Source: Capsicum annuum
Lineage: Eukaryota; Streptophyta; Magnoliopsida; Solanales; Solanaceae
Direction of reading: 5' to 3'
Assembly: GCF_002878395.1 (NCBI RefSeq)
Contig: NC_061114.1
Location: 169,448,617 to 169,512,616, forward strand
Length of the DNA: 64,000 bases
This document shows, one piece after another, positions 46,748 through 59,273 of this stretch. Position 1 is the stretch's first letter, and each line of letters starts with the position of its first letter. The notes below the pieces were generated by a model. It was not told where the DNA came from and searched no databases. It saw nothing but the letters and a program-made list of their open reading frames with translations. Made by a program: the position numbers and the translations under genes.

Positions 46748-49700
46748 ATGTCTATGCTAAAAGCAGGTCTTCTCTTAGAAAAGAGCTTTGGGCAGAGCTA
46801 ATTGATATTTCTAATTGTACTAATAGGCCTTGGGCCGTTATAGGAGACTTTAATGTCATCTCTGAACCCTCTGAAAAAGAGGAAGGCAGACCTCATAGAG
46901 CTGAAAAAGTCTTGATTTTATTTCTTGCATTTCTAACTGTAGGATTGAGGATGCAGGTTTTGCAGGGAATATATTTACATGGTGTAATAATAGAGATGCC
47001 CCTAATACAATCTGTAAGAGATTAGATAGGATGCTTTATAACTCAGCCTGGTTTGACCAATTTGGAAAAACCAATGTCACTCATCTTGTTAATGCGTGTT
47101 CTGACCATGTTCCTTTATGAATTCAATTCAAGGAAATCGGTATTGATTTTATGAAATATTTTGGGTTTCTTAATGTCTGGACTGATCGGAATGACTTCTT
47201 GAATATTGTAAAGGATAGTTGGTAATCCAATGTGGAACCTCCACTTAAAGCTTAAAAAGGTCAAATCTACTTTGAGCAAGTGGTCCAGAGAAGCGTATGG
47301 TGATATTTATGAAGTGACCAAAAAGCTTGAGAGTAAGATTACTGAACTATAACAGATCAAGATCACTAATAACACGGGGGAGACTAGGTCTCTGATAAAT
47401 AAGAGCAAGGCTGAATACATCAAATATCTCAAGCTCCAAAATTCGATCCTCAGGCAAAAAGCTAGAGTAAAATGGCTAAAGGATGGAGATAAAAATACTG
47501 CATATTTCCACAGTTCCCTAAAAGATAGGAGAAAGAGATTGTACATCAACAAGATCCAAGATGAAAATCTGCAATGGGTAGAAGGTAGCAAAAATATAAG
47601 TGATGCTGCCCTTAGATACTTTAAAGGGATTTTCTATCAGACTCCGGAGTATCAGGATCTAGAAGAACTTAATGACATCACTTCGATAATTGATGACAAT
47701 ACAAATAGAGAGCTTAATGTTAGTCCTTCTGAAGATGAGATTAAGGAGGTTATTTTTAGTATGGACCCTGATAGTACACCAGGTACAGATGGTATGACTG
47801 TTAAGTTTTTTCAGGTTTGCTGGGAGATCATTTCTAAAGATGTATCTATGGATCTAAAAACTTTCTTCTGTGGTGCCTCTTTTTCGAGAAAATTTACTCA
47901 TACTTGCATTGTAATGTTGCCTAAAGTCCCCCCTCAACATTTTACTGATATTAGACAATTAGTCTATGTAATGTGATTAGCAAAATTTTTGCCAAGTTAC
48001 TTAATGCTAGACTTAGTAAATTTTTGCCTAACCTTATTAATGGTAATCAGAGTGGGTTTGTTAAAGGTAGGGCCATAACTGAGAACATTTTCCTAGCCCA
48101 AGAGATTATTCATGACATTAATTGTCCTAACACCAATAGTAATATAGCAATCAAACTAGATATGGCCAAAGCTTATGATAGAGTGTCTTGTCCATATCTT
48201 TGCATTCTTATGAGGAGAATGGGTTTCTGTGAACTCTGGATTGACATGGTTCATTGACACATCTCTAGTAATTGGTATTCCCTCCTAGTAAATGGATCTA
48301 TATATGTTTTTTTTAAAATATGAAAGGGGTCTTAGACAAGGAGACCCTTTATCTTCATCTTTATTTATACTTAGTGCCGAGTACTTGTCGTTGAAACTTA
48401 ATAAGATCTCTATTAGTAAAGATTTTATTAGGTTTCATATGAGTAAGAAAGGACTGTCTATTAATCATTTAGCCTTTGCTGATGACATTATACTTTTTTC
48501 TAATGGTTGCAGGGTATCGTTGAAGCTCTTGCTTGACATTCTTGCAAAGTATGGGAGGATTTCAGGGCAAATGATAAAAAAACACAAATCTTGTGTGATC
48601 TTGAAACCAAATGCACAAGAAGAAGAGATAGCAAGGATCGAGGGGATCACTGGTTTTAAGCACAAGAATCTTCCTATAAAGTATTTGGGTTGTCCTATTT
48701 ATGCTAGAAGGAAGAAAATTGTTTTATTCACTGAGATGTCTGAAAGGATTACTAGCAAGATAATGGGTTGGCAATCTAAACTCCTTTCCTTTGGAGGTAG
48801 GGCTGTCTTTATAAAACATGTGCTATTAGCACTGCCTATTCATATGCTTGCTGCAATACACCCTCCCAAAGGGGTCTTAAATCACTTACAAACGTTGTTT
48901 GCCAAATTCTTTTGGGAAGGTAATTTTGAGAAGAAAAAGTATCACTGGTCCTCATGGGATAAACTTAGCAGACCCTATGATGAAGGTGGGGCACAATTTA
49001 GAAAACTCCAAGATATATGTGATGGTTTCACAGCTAAATAGTGGTGGAACTTTAGAACTAGTCAATCTTTATGGAAGAAATTTCTCATGGCAAAATATTG
49101 TCAAAGGGCTCACCCTTTGATCAATAAATGGCATTCTGGAAATTCACTCTTGGAATGCTATGTGCAAAATCAAGGAGAAAATGGACCAACATATTTTATG
49201 GAAAATTGGGAAAGGAGACGTCTCCTTTTGGTATGATACCTGGAGTAATTTGGGTCCATTGTATGAATACTTTCTGAAGTAAGTAAGCCTGGTAACTACA
49301 AAGTTAGAGATATGCTTTTTGATGGCTACTGTAAACTAAATGGTTGGAAAAGTATTCTACCAAATGAGGTTTCCCACACTATATATAATATAAGGATTGT
49401 GTTCAAGCCAAGTATTCCATATAAAACCTGTTTGGACTGCAAACTCCAAAGGAGTTTTTAAGGTGGCCTCTGCATGAAATTTGATACGGGAAAAACATGA
49501 GAAGTCATGGATTGACAACATGACTTGGTGTAGTGATACACCTTTTAAAATGTCCTTTATAGTATGAAGAGCATTAATGGATAAATTTCATGTTGATGTA
49601 AGAATCAACAAAATGGGGATTAATATTCCCTCAAAGTGTGTCCGTTGCAAGAACGCGAACCGTGAAAGTGTTAGCATCTCTTCTATTGGGGTGAGATGGC

Positions 49701-49809
49701 CAGTGGTTTATGGAGAATTATATGCGGAGCACTTAAAGTTCCTCGAAATAACACTGCATATAGACAACTATTGATCGACATCTGGAAAATTAAAGGGCTT
49801 AATTCTATC

Positions 49810-50568
49810 TAGGGATGTGCATCGGTTGGTTCAGTTCGATTTTATGTGTTATTGATTCGGTTTATCGGTTTTCAATTTTTAAATATGTAAAATCAATAAC
49901 CAACCAATAAGATATTTTCTTATCGATTTCAATTTATCGGTTTTTGGTCCTTAACGGTTCGATTTTTGATTTAACCAATAAGAAAATACTTATAAAATAG
50001 AAATAGTAACAACTAACATAAAAAAATGAAATCTTAGTTACCGCCAAAATCCTACGCAATGCATTTTAGTTTACAAGAATCTTCAAACTTGAACTGAATG
50101 TTAGTTAGAAAAAAAAATTAAATCCTAATTGTTGGAAGCTATAAATGCTTCAAACTTTTCAATACGATAATAGCCAAACTTTATATTGTGTCTTTGTTGC
50201 CCTGAATAGGTTAATACTTTGTAAATCACTGAATTGTGAATAAATAGTGCATATAATATATATATATATATATATATATACATACACATAGCTATATCTA
50301 TATTTATCTCTCTCTCTATAGATAGATAGATAGATAGAGATTTATATATATAACATAAATAGGGATAAAACAATAACTTAGTATATCCTTATTGGGTTAT
50401 CGGTTTAACCGATAACCTAATAAGCTAAAACCGAAATCGAACCGTTTACCCAATAAATTTTTTTTATAAAACCAATAAAAACCATTAACCAAATAACCCA
50501 ATACCAATAACCCAATAACATTTTTATCCGTTCGGTTTATCGGTCGGTTCGGTTTTTGCAAACCTCTA
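49810..50568. mobile_element. hAT-type non-autonomous foldback element (759 bp)
   Basis: A perfect 8-bp target duplication ATTCTATC (49802-49809, 50569-50576) flanks ends TAGGGATGTGCA and TGCAAACCTCTA, which are imperfect inverted repeats. Long subterminal stretches rich in CGGTTTATCGGTTTT and its complement would fold. The interior has TA, TC and GATA microsatellite runs (50245-50345). There is no transposase. Confidence 0.8.
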
Positions 50569-51550
50569 ATTCTATCAAGGCTCTAATCTACAGATGCCTT
50601 CCTATATTTACTTCCTGAGAAATATGGAGAGCAAGGTGTGCTAGTAAATATGGTACAGAAAGAATTTCTTTGAACAGATCTATGGCTTTAATTGCTTTCC
50701 ACACCTGTCAGACTCTTTCATCTCAGTTTCATCATCTGAACATCGGATGTGAATGGGTTGGTATCCTTTCTCTATTAAGCTATAACTTCCAAGTCGAGAA
50801 AAATATTTGGGTAAGTTGGAATATGCCTACAAACTCACCTATTAAAATCAACTCAGATGGGAGTTGTAAGAATGAAAAATGCGGTGGAGAAGGTGTTGTT
50901 AGAGACATCAATGGGAAACTGATTTTGCCTATACATTGTCTCTACAAAGTGGTACTATTCCGTGGGTAGAAGCTACAGCGTTGGTGTATGGGGTAAAGTG
51001 GTGTATTGCCAACAACTTCCAATCTTTCTGTGCGGAAACTGGCTCCAAAATATTGGTGGATATGGTCAACGAATCCCAAGTCCCTCCATGGAGGATCCAT
51101 GATGAAGTCAAGGAACTGGTCAGGCTTAAAGAGCTTACAGGTTTCAACCTTGGACACTGCTTTAGGGAAGGGAATCAATTTGCTGATAAGCTGGCGAATC
51201 TAAGTCATAATTTCTCTTATGATCAAACTTTTCACAATTTAGAAGATCTTCCAAGTCAAGTTAGAGGACTATTGAACATGGACAGATGGGGCTTGACTAG
51301 TTTGAGCACAATCAGAATAAAGAATTCTGAAATCACTTATAATCCTCCTTAGATGTTTGATATTTGTAAAGTGGTACCTTTTGAGGAGTCCTTATCCTCC
51401 CTTGGCATTTACATCATCTTTCAAGTTATAGGATAGTGGTTTACTATCATCATAGCATTGGAAGAGTGATCTGTAGATCTTCCCAACACTCTTGATGTAT
51501 CGTTTTTGTTGAAAGATGAATAAAATGTTTCACTTTGTCAAAAAAAAAAA

Positions 51551-52488
51551 TACTTCACATATTACAGTTATCAATAAAACACGACTTCGTCCTGTCAAAA
51601 CAACTAGTAGATACAAATTATAGTGGGAAAATAGCCAAGGGAATAGGAAGGGGACGAGAAAAGGGAGTTGTCTCCCATAGTTTCTTTTATGGCTGTTGAC
51701 TAAACTAGATAGACGATGCAAAGCGAAAATGACTAGCCAAAAAATTCCGACCTATAGAACCATGACTTTTCAGAACTCTACATCATTTAACTACTGAAAT
51801 AGACATAATTAGCAACGCAAAGTTGTGTAAATAACTTTTTTCCCCATAGAGCAGATAACAAGAATGGAAGTGATAAATGATTTAAGGCCACATAAAATTT
51901 TTTATTTGATAGAATGGGGGGTTTTTGTGTGCGTGTATGGTTGTGTTTTAGACAAAAGTTAAAGGATGTACCTTTCTTCATGGACTCTCTCACTCATCGT
52001 CTCCTAAGGGAGAAAACCTCATTAAAGAACAAGTTGTCTCGAGGAACAGAAACAAAGGGTCTTGTCATAGGTTCAAAGATCACTTGATTGCTCTAATGGT
52101 GTTTACTGCTATGCCTTCTTTCTTTTGTGATGAAAACTATCAAGCACACCCAAAAGAAAAGAGAGCGGGAGAGGGAGCAAAAATAGAAGATGAGAACCTG
52201 ATTATTATACATGACCACAATCCACCAGAATTTAACTTAAAGAAAAGGGCATCTCTTGGTAAAATAGGTCCTCTCAATAAACTGAGTAGCTTATATGCAA
52301 TCCAATAGAGACAGAGAGATGAGAAATATGGTAACAGCTCTCCCTAATTCCCGAAGCTTCATCCTCATCACTTTGTCGAATATAACACCATGCATGAAAC
52401 ATCTAAATTTTCAACTCTGAAGACATGCTCAGAGTCGAGTGAGACCACAATTGTGCTTAAATAGAAGCATTGAGTATTTGATAGAAAT
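51551..52488. other. Intergenic stretch without recognised gene
   Basis: A 74-codon frame at 52084-52308 has no family resemblance and no splice or promoter context that I can support. Confidence 0.4.
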
Positions 52489-52759
52489 TGCTGAGAATAT
52501 AATTAAATAACAAAAGTGTGCTCTCTCTAAAAGCTTAAGAGCTTTTAGATGAGATAGTCACACACTTCAATATGGTATTAGAGAAGGCAGAGATCCTGGA
52601 TCGAATCCCAATGCCACCCATTATTAAAAAGAATCCCCACGTGCTTGGTGAAAAAGAATCAGGCCTGTACATGAGGAGGCATGTAGAGAATATAATTAAA
52701 TAATAAAGTGTGTTCTCTCTAACATCCTAAACTTTTAGATGAGATGGTCACATACTTCA
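52489..52759 (+). mobile_element. TRIM (miniature LTR retrotransposon), 271 bp
   Basis: LTRs of 81 bp (52489-52569) and 78 bp (52682-52759) start TGCTGAGAATATAATTA / TGTAGAGAATATAATTA and end CTTCA. The 5' LTR is followed after three bases by TGGTATTAGAG, close to the initiator-Met tRNA primer site. The 3' LTR is preceded by the purine tract GAGGAGGCA. The interior is 112 bp with no coding room. No exact target duplication is seen. Confidence 0.75.
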
Positions 52760-54061
52760 ACATAAATAATCATGGGTTTTTATCACGAATTTCTCACTTT
52801 TGCTTGTGAAGTCAACCATGCATATGACAGATAAAGCTTAACGTTAAGAGAATCAGGCTGATTTCATAAGTTCCAATTTCATAAAAGACTAGATTACTAA
52901 ATTCAACAATTTGACAAGTGTTTGGTGAACAATATTTCTATATTAGGTGGGAGCTTGACGAGTTTCGAAATAGCAACAGGGCTGGTACTTGCAAACTACA
53001 ATGTTGCAGAATTCACTGCAAAATGGCATTGACAGAGTTAAAGGTGAGAAGTAATTGAGAAGTCCCCTTAATTACTCTTAGATTAGTTCAAGGAAAGTTT
53101 TCACCATTTGAAAAATGTTTGTTTCCTTTCCTGCCAATTTGGAAGGACATTTTAAGGAAGGATGACTCGAGCATTGTAAAAAAGTATGCACTCTTCTATA
53201 GGGTGTTTTGAGCTATGGGGGACCTAGTCATAGAGGTCGGTTGTAGTAGGAGTTTTGAAAAGCTTACACTAAATTACTTTGTCAATTCAAATAAATTCCA
53301 CACTAACCTTTCTTTCCTATGTTGAAGCTACAACTTTTGTTAGTGTGTTGCTGCCTAACGAGCAAATACATTATTTTCGTCCAGATTTCAGTTTTTTGGA
53401 GATAGTAATAAGCATCAACCGATCAAAAAATTATACATATCTATGTAAAAGTTTTAATAACCCAAATCAATGTAAAAGTTTAGGGGCTCTTTGATTTAAT
53501 AAGGGAACTTCAATACTTCTCAAGATAGTTTCAGACTTTAGTTACTAACCAGTAACCAATTACATAATGTTGTTGACAAATGATTGGTGATCAATTACAA
53601 AATGCTTCATGTACAAAGACTATAATATATTGAGTAAACATAAATGCAGTACAAATAGTTTCTCATCAAACTTGGACATATACGATTCAATGCATAAAAC
53701 GAACATATAGATTGAAAACACACCTGTTATATGTGAAGTAGGCCTTGAACCACACTTAAAAAGTATGGCTTAAACCAACAGAAAATGAGGCCCTGGATCA
53801 AAGGCCATAATTTTTTATCCAAGGTAATGCTTTTCAGGGGGTTACCTAAACAAGAGTAACCTTTTCCTTAAGGCAAAACTGAGGCAAAGGCTACAATTTA
53901 CGAAAAGCATGGTCTTTTCATTAAACAACGGGCACGCTTATAATACCCATTAGGGCTGCATTTTGCATGTCCTATATATATACTTACAAAGTGTGTGGCA
54001 TTTTCTACCTCCTAAAGCAACACTTAAAAGTTATGAAGCGCATGAATTTTGCCTAGGCTAT
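52760..54061. other. Intergenic stretch, nothing recognised
   Basis: I see no gene, repeat array or element ends here. One 71-codon frame at 53279-53494 looks fortuitous. Confidence 0.45.
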
Positions 54062-54202
54062 TGTGAGAAGTAATGGAGAAAATCTTATGATCGAATTGTG
54101 TGTCTACGTAATTACATTGACAACTATTTGTAGACACTACATTACAATCCTTTTCTTTATAGGATTCTGTATACTATTTTTATTCCTACTCATGTTCTAA
54201 CA
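54062..54202 (-). repeat. 3' LTR of the second copia element (141 bp)
   Basis: It starts TGTTAGAACATGAG after the purine tract TTGAGGGGGAG and ends ACTTCTCACA. It is shorter than its 165-bp relative at 4730-4894 through internal deletions. Confidence 0.7.
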
Positions 54203-56434
54203 CTCCCCCTCAAGTTGGTGCATACAAGTCATATTACCTAGCTTGTTACAAATATAATTAATACGAGGACTGGTGAGGGGACTTGGTGAAGATATATGCA
54301 AGTTGATCACTTGACTTCACAAATTTTGTAACAATATCTCTCGAGAGTATCTTTTCTCGAAAAAAATGACAATCAATCTCTATGTGCTTGGTCTGGAACA
54401 TTGGATAGGGCTGTTTGATTATCACATACAAGTTCTATCTTGCTAATTTTCCAAATTTTAGTTCTCTCAGCAATTGTTTGATCCAAACCAGCTCGCAAGT
54501 TGCTGCAGCCATTGCTCGATATTCTGCTTCGGCACTAGATCGAGCAAAAACACTCTGTTTCTTACTCTTCCAGGACATCAAATTACCTCCTACTAAAATA
54601 CAATATTTGTATATAGAGAGTCTATCAGAGGGTGATCCTGCCCAATCAACATCTGTATATCCAATGATATGATCATGGCCTCGATCCTCAAAAAGTAATC
54701 TTTTACCTGGAGATGACTTTATATATCACAAAATACAAACAACTGCATCCCAATGACTATCACAGGGGGAAGTCATAAACTGACTTACAACACTTACAAG
54801 AAAAGAGATGTCAGGTCTAGTCACTATGAGATAATTCAACTTTCCAACCAACTGCTTATACTTTCTAGGATCATTGAGTGGCTCCCCCTGTCCTAGCAGA
54901 AGTTTAACATTTGGATCTATAGGAGTGTCAATGGGTCGACATCCCATCATTCCTGTCTCCTCAAGATTGTCTAAAGCATACTTGCATTGAGAAATAACAA
55001 TACCTAATCTGGACTGAGCAATCTCAATACCTAGAAAGTATTTCAGTCTGCCGAAGTCTTTTAGTCTAAAAATGTTGAAAGAGATGTTGCTTCAAGTTAG
55101 TGATACTATCTTGATCATTGCCGGTGATAATAATATCATCAACATAAACCACCAGATAAATACATAGATTTGGTTCAGAATAGCAATAAAACACCGAACG
55201 ATCAGCTCCACTTCGAATCATGCCAAACTCCTGAATCACTGTGCTAAACTTTCCGAATCAGGCTCGAGGGGACAGTTTCAAACCATAGAGTGACTTTCGC
55301 AACCGACATACGAGGCTACTAGACTCCCCCTGAGCAACAAAATCAGGTGGTTGCTTCATGTAAACTTCTTCCTCAAGATCACCTTGCAGAAAAGCATTCT
55401 TAATGTCTAACTGATAAAGATGCCAATGACGAACGACAGTCATAGAGAGAAAAAGATGGACTGATGCTATTTTAGCCACGGGAGAGAAAGTGTCATTATA
55501 ATCAAGCCCAAATATCTGTGTATATCCTTTGGCAACAAGGCGAGCCTTCAGCCGATCAACCTGACCATCTGGACCAACTTTGACTGCATAAACCCAACAG
55601 TAACCAACAGTAGATTTACCTGCAGGAAGGGAAACAAGCTTCCAAGTACCACTCGTATGTAAAACAGACATATTTTCAATCATAGCCTGTTTCCATCCTG
55701 AATGGGAAAGTGCTTCACCTATAGTCTTAGGGATGAAAATAGAGGACAAAGATAATACAAAAACATAAAGGGGTGATGAAAGACGATGGTAACTCAAGAA
55801 AGTATAATGTGGGTTAGCATTACGAGTGGATTTTATAGCTTTTTGAAGTGTAACTGATTAGCTAGGAAGAGGCAGATCCGTAGTAGGGGAAGCGTCAGGC
55901 GCATGACAGAAATCATTTGGGACTAATGATGGACGTGGGCAGCGGTGATAAGTCAAAAGTGGTGGCACTGCAGCTAGAGATGGAGAAGTAATCGTATATT
56001 CCTCAAATATTGGTGAAGGTAAGACTGAAGGTAATGGTAAAACCTCAGAGATATCAAGATGATCAAAAGATGTATAGTAAGGCTGAAATTAAAAAAATGT
56101 GACATCGGTGGACATAAGGTAGCGACCCAGATCAGGTGAATAGCATCGATGCCTTTTTTGAACTCGAAACTAACCAAGGAAGACACATTTGAGAGCACGA
56201 GGGGCTAATTTATCTTTTCCTGGGGCTAAATTATAAACAAAACACGTGTTCCCGAAAACAAGAGGGGGAATAGAGTAGAGATGTGACTGAGGAAATAGTA
56301 TGGAATGAGGAACCTGATTTTGGATTGAAGATGATGGCATTCTATTAATGAGATAGCAAGATGCGAGGATTGCATTGCCCTAAAAACGCAGCAGAACATG
56401 GAATTCAATGAGAAGAGTGCGAGCAATCTCAATG

Positions 56435-57185
56435 TGATACGGGTACAACCACGGAGGTGGGTGAGTGCGAGAATGAATGAATCCGAGACTTGGAGTGTAC
56501 ACGTGAAGTGCAAAGGAAGGCCTAACTAGGCTCCAAAATTAGTCCAACAATGCACTCCAAGGGAGCCCACTTGAACACTTTGACTAAGGGGTCATTTTGG
56601 ACATTTTACACTATTCTTGTAATACAGTATAAATACAACCTTCTAGGGATTCACTCATTAGATTTTGATGATGATGAATGTTGTATAACATTGAAAGATA
56701 AGTCCTCTCTCCTTGAGGCACAAATCTTGATACGAAAAAAACAACAGAAACACGAAACAACTCCAAAACAGTCCATTAATCTTAAGAATTTGAGGACTAA
56801 GACAGAGACCACTCTCGGATTCACTACAACAACAATAATACGAGATAACAATGGTGCATTTGACACAAAAAACAACAACAACACAATGATAACACGATGA
56901 ACACAATGAGAACAAATTTCTGATTCAAGAAGGACACAAAACAGTCCACTATGATTCTACAAAGTGCAATAGGATAAGATAGATAGATAGACCAAATGAG
57001 GGAATAATATTAACAACCCAATAATTGTTGCACCCTTAGACCTTTAACACTATACACAACACTAACCTATCTTCTACGTAGGCACAAGAGGGATCTCGAT
57101 CTCCCAAGGACCAACATTTCCAAGCTTGAATCCAACAAGAGTGATTCCACACTCAAGTTGATTTCCCTAGTTACAATTTCAGATA
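56435..57185. repeat. Diverged LTR relative split into two opposite parts
   Basis: 56435-56727 reads as the first 290 bp of the LTR on the plus strand (TGATACGGG…, GCACTCCAAGGGAGCCCA, TATA-like GTATAAATACAAC, CTCTCTCCTTGAGGC). 56728-57185 reads as the remaining 460 bp on the minus strand (plus-strand start TGATACGAAAAAAAC). Together they total 751 bp, one LTR length. Confidence 0.6.
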
Positions 57186-57934
57186 TGATACAAGAAGACC
57201 AAGGAACACAAGAAAAGGCTCAAAACAATCCACAAATCAAGAGGAATCTGAGGACCCCTTTGAGAGCTAGTTTCGATCAAACAACTACAACACAAGAATA
57301 CAAGGAAACAAGGTGTATTTATACACCAAAACAGCCACTAAAACGTGATGAACATAAGAAGATAGACAACAATATGATAAGGATAATAACAACAACAAAC
57401 GGTTACAAGATACATGAACAACATGAACCAACGGTTTTCTTAAACAATACTAAGACATAAAATGTAGATATAGATAGTGAGACATACACTACAATAAGAC
57501 CCAAGAGCCCAAAGATATATTAAATCTAAGGACCCCTAGAACTTACGATAACAACACCACACTCTTACGAAGACACGAGAGAGATTCCACCGCTCAAGCA
57601 CCATCGTTTTCAAGCAATACACATTCACAAGTGAATCCACACTTGCTCATGTCCTAGTTTCGGCCTAGGGAGGCTCTCTCTCTCAAGAGATGTGTTCTAT
57701 CATCAACATTCAACAACCAATGAGCTAAAATCCTAACATGTTCTATTTATAGACTTATTACAATAAGAGACAAAATAACAAAAGTGCCCCTTAGTGTTAA
57801 ATCAACAAAATGGAGCCCATGGAGTGCAATAGAGGGGCGACTTTGGAGCCCTTTTTACACTTTAACTCGTACACTCTATATGTTGCATTCAAAATACTCA
57901 AAAGTTTCCATCTTCATGATCGTGCTTGTATCAT
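57186..57934 (-). repeat. 3' LTR of the nested element (749 bp)
   Basis: It is a direct copy of 59274-60021 with scattered substitutions. Its outer end (57186) does not abut the target duplication, unlike that of its partner. Confidence 0.85.
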
Positions 57935-59259
57935 CCTCTCCATCTTGAGAGGAATTTGACCTCAAATTCACGGCACAAACCAAATGAAAATGGCTCCCAA
58001 AATAGTCCACAAAATAAGAAGAAACCGAGGACATAACAACTTCAAGTCTCGGCAAACATCTTCATTTTGCACCTCAGCGTTCTCTCCATCTTGAGATTTG
58101 CCTTCAATTTTATTCGGCTCAATTGAGTTTCATCCCCGGCCAAGATAGCACTAGGAACGTTGTTATTCATTGTAGCCAAGAAGTTACGTACAAAACACAA
58201 ACAAATTAGTTGTACAAGAAAGGTCCTCTCACTCTCCCTTTATTTCTTTGCCTCTCGGATTCCTCACACTTTAATTTCACAAGTGTTGTAAGCTTGCTTG
58301 TACTTCGGGAGGTGTTGAGAGGTGAACCAAATGTTTACAACGACTCAAAAAAAAAAGACTAAGACACACAAAGGAACATAGACACGAAGAACGGTTTTCA
58401 AAACTAATTTACAATCTAGTAAACGGTCACTAGTTTGTAAATTAGTATTGGAATCAACAAACGAAACTAAAGAATAACAAATTGAAACTAGAAGATCAAA
58501 ATTTGAGCCAAAATTTGTTGCATGAACAGTATATATGGTGACGTAGCAGTTTACAATTGGTCACGGCCCACACAATTTGCTCATCACTTGAAGTCTTAAT
58601 CTTTACATAATTTTTTGTAATGGATGACTTGATATTGGAAGGAAAGTAAAGTTTTGTAACCTTTCAACTTTTCAAACTCAAAAGGTGAGATTTGACTTTA
58701 CTAGTCCCACAAGATAAGGTCCCTTGTTTTAAGGAAAGTTGTTGGAAAATGGTTGATAAAGTCTTTGGTGGTTGTAGCGTCTTTCAAGACTAGCAAGTCG
58801 CACCCCTTTTTTCCTTCACCTTTATGGATCAAAGAAGCACTTTATTTTAACAAGACATAAAGGTTGTGAAGAACATCAAAAACTACAACAACATTCCCCA
58901 AGAACAACAACAAACTTCAAGAACAACTAACAACATCCAACTTCCAAGTCCAAATCCACAACAACAACACAAGGCCAAGCTTAGAACAACAATAACATCA
59001 CAAGGCCAAGGTGAAAACTACAACAAATGGAAGCTCAAATCAAGATATAGACTCAATGTGTTAGTGAGGAACAAAACTAATACTTAAAGACAACAAAGAC
59101 AAGCAAAAATCTCAGCTAAGACACAACAAGAACACAGATTTCGGCCAAGAACACAACACGGACATATTGCTCTTTTTTTTCTGGAAATTTCGGTTTTCAA
59201 CATTTTTTTTTTCAACTAACAAGCCCAAGATTGATCTTGTGGGAACAAGATCAAGTCAT

Positions 59260-59271
59260 GCTTTGATACCA
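59260..59271 (-). other. Primer-binding site of the nested element
   Basis: TGGTATCAAAGC, two bases inside the 5' LTR, differs at one base from the usual plant site TGGTATCAGAGC for the Met tRNA. Confidence 0.75.
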
Positions 59272-59273
59272 AA

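Larger units (their letters stand above)
45944..51352 (+). pseudogene. L1 ORF2: endonuclease, RT, RNase H, many breaks
   Basis: ORF2 starts MIKALSWNIRSVNTQ (endonuclease) and is cut by the RTE insertion. It resumes [15 protein letters not shown] and PWAVIGDFNVISEP (46790-46860). RT follows from about 47540: [60 protein letters not shown] and FADD at 48475. A hAT-type element splits the tail. RNase H ends the element (KINSDGSCKNEKCGGEG, CFREGNQFADKLAN). Stops or frameshifts lie near 46140, 47025, 47975, 48257 and 49041. Confidence 0.8.
43798..51550 (+). mobile_element. Near full-length, inactive L1-type LINE with two insertions
   Basis: In order there are a 5' UTR, an ORF1 with a DUF4283-like RNA-binding part and zinc knuckle, ORF2 with endonuclease, RT and zinc-binding tail, an RNase H domain, a 3' UTR and an A11 tail at 51540-51550. 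The candidate target duplication is AAATACTT (43790-43797 and overlapping the end of the tail). An RTE tail at 46203-46747 and a hAT-type element at 49810-50568 have inserted. Without them the element is about 6.4 kb. Confidence 0.8.

Noticed and set aside
50125..50373. 82-codon minus-strand frame rich in isoleucine and tyrosine
   Set aside because: It is microsatellite sequence inside the hAT-type element.
52573..52600. tRNA-like TGGTATTAGAG and GATCGAATCCC as a tRNA gene
   Set aside because: It is the primer-binding site and interior of the TRIM element. No cloverleaf can be formed.
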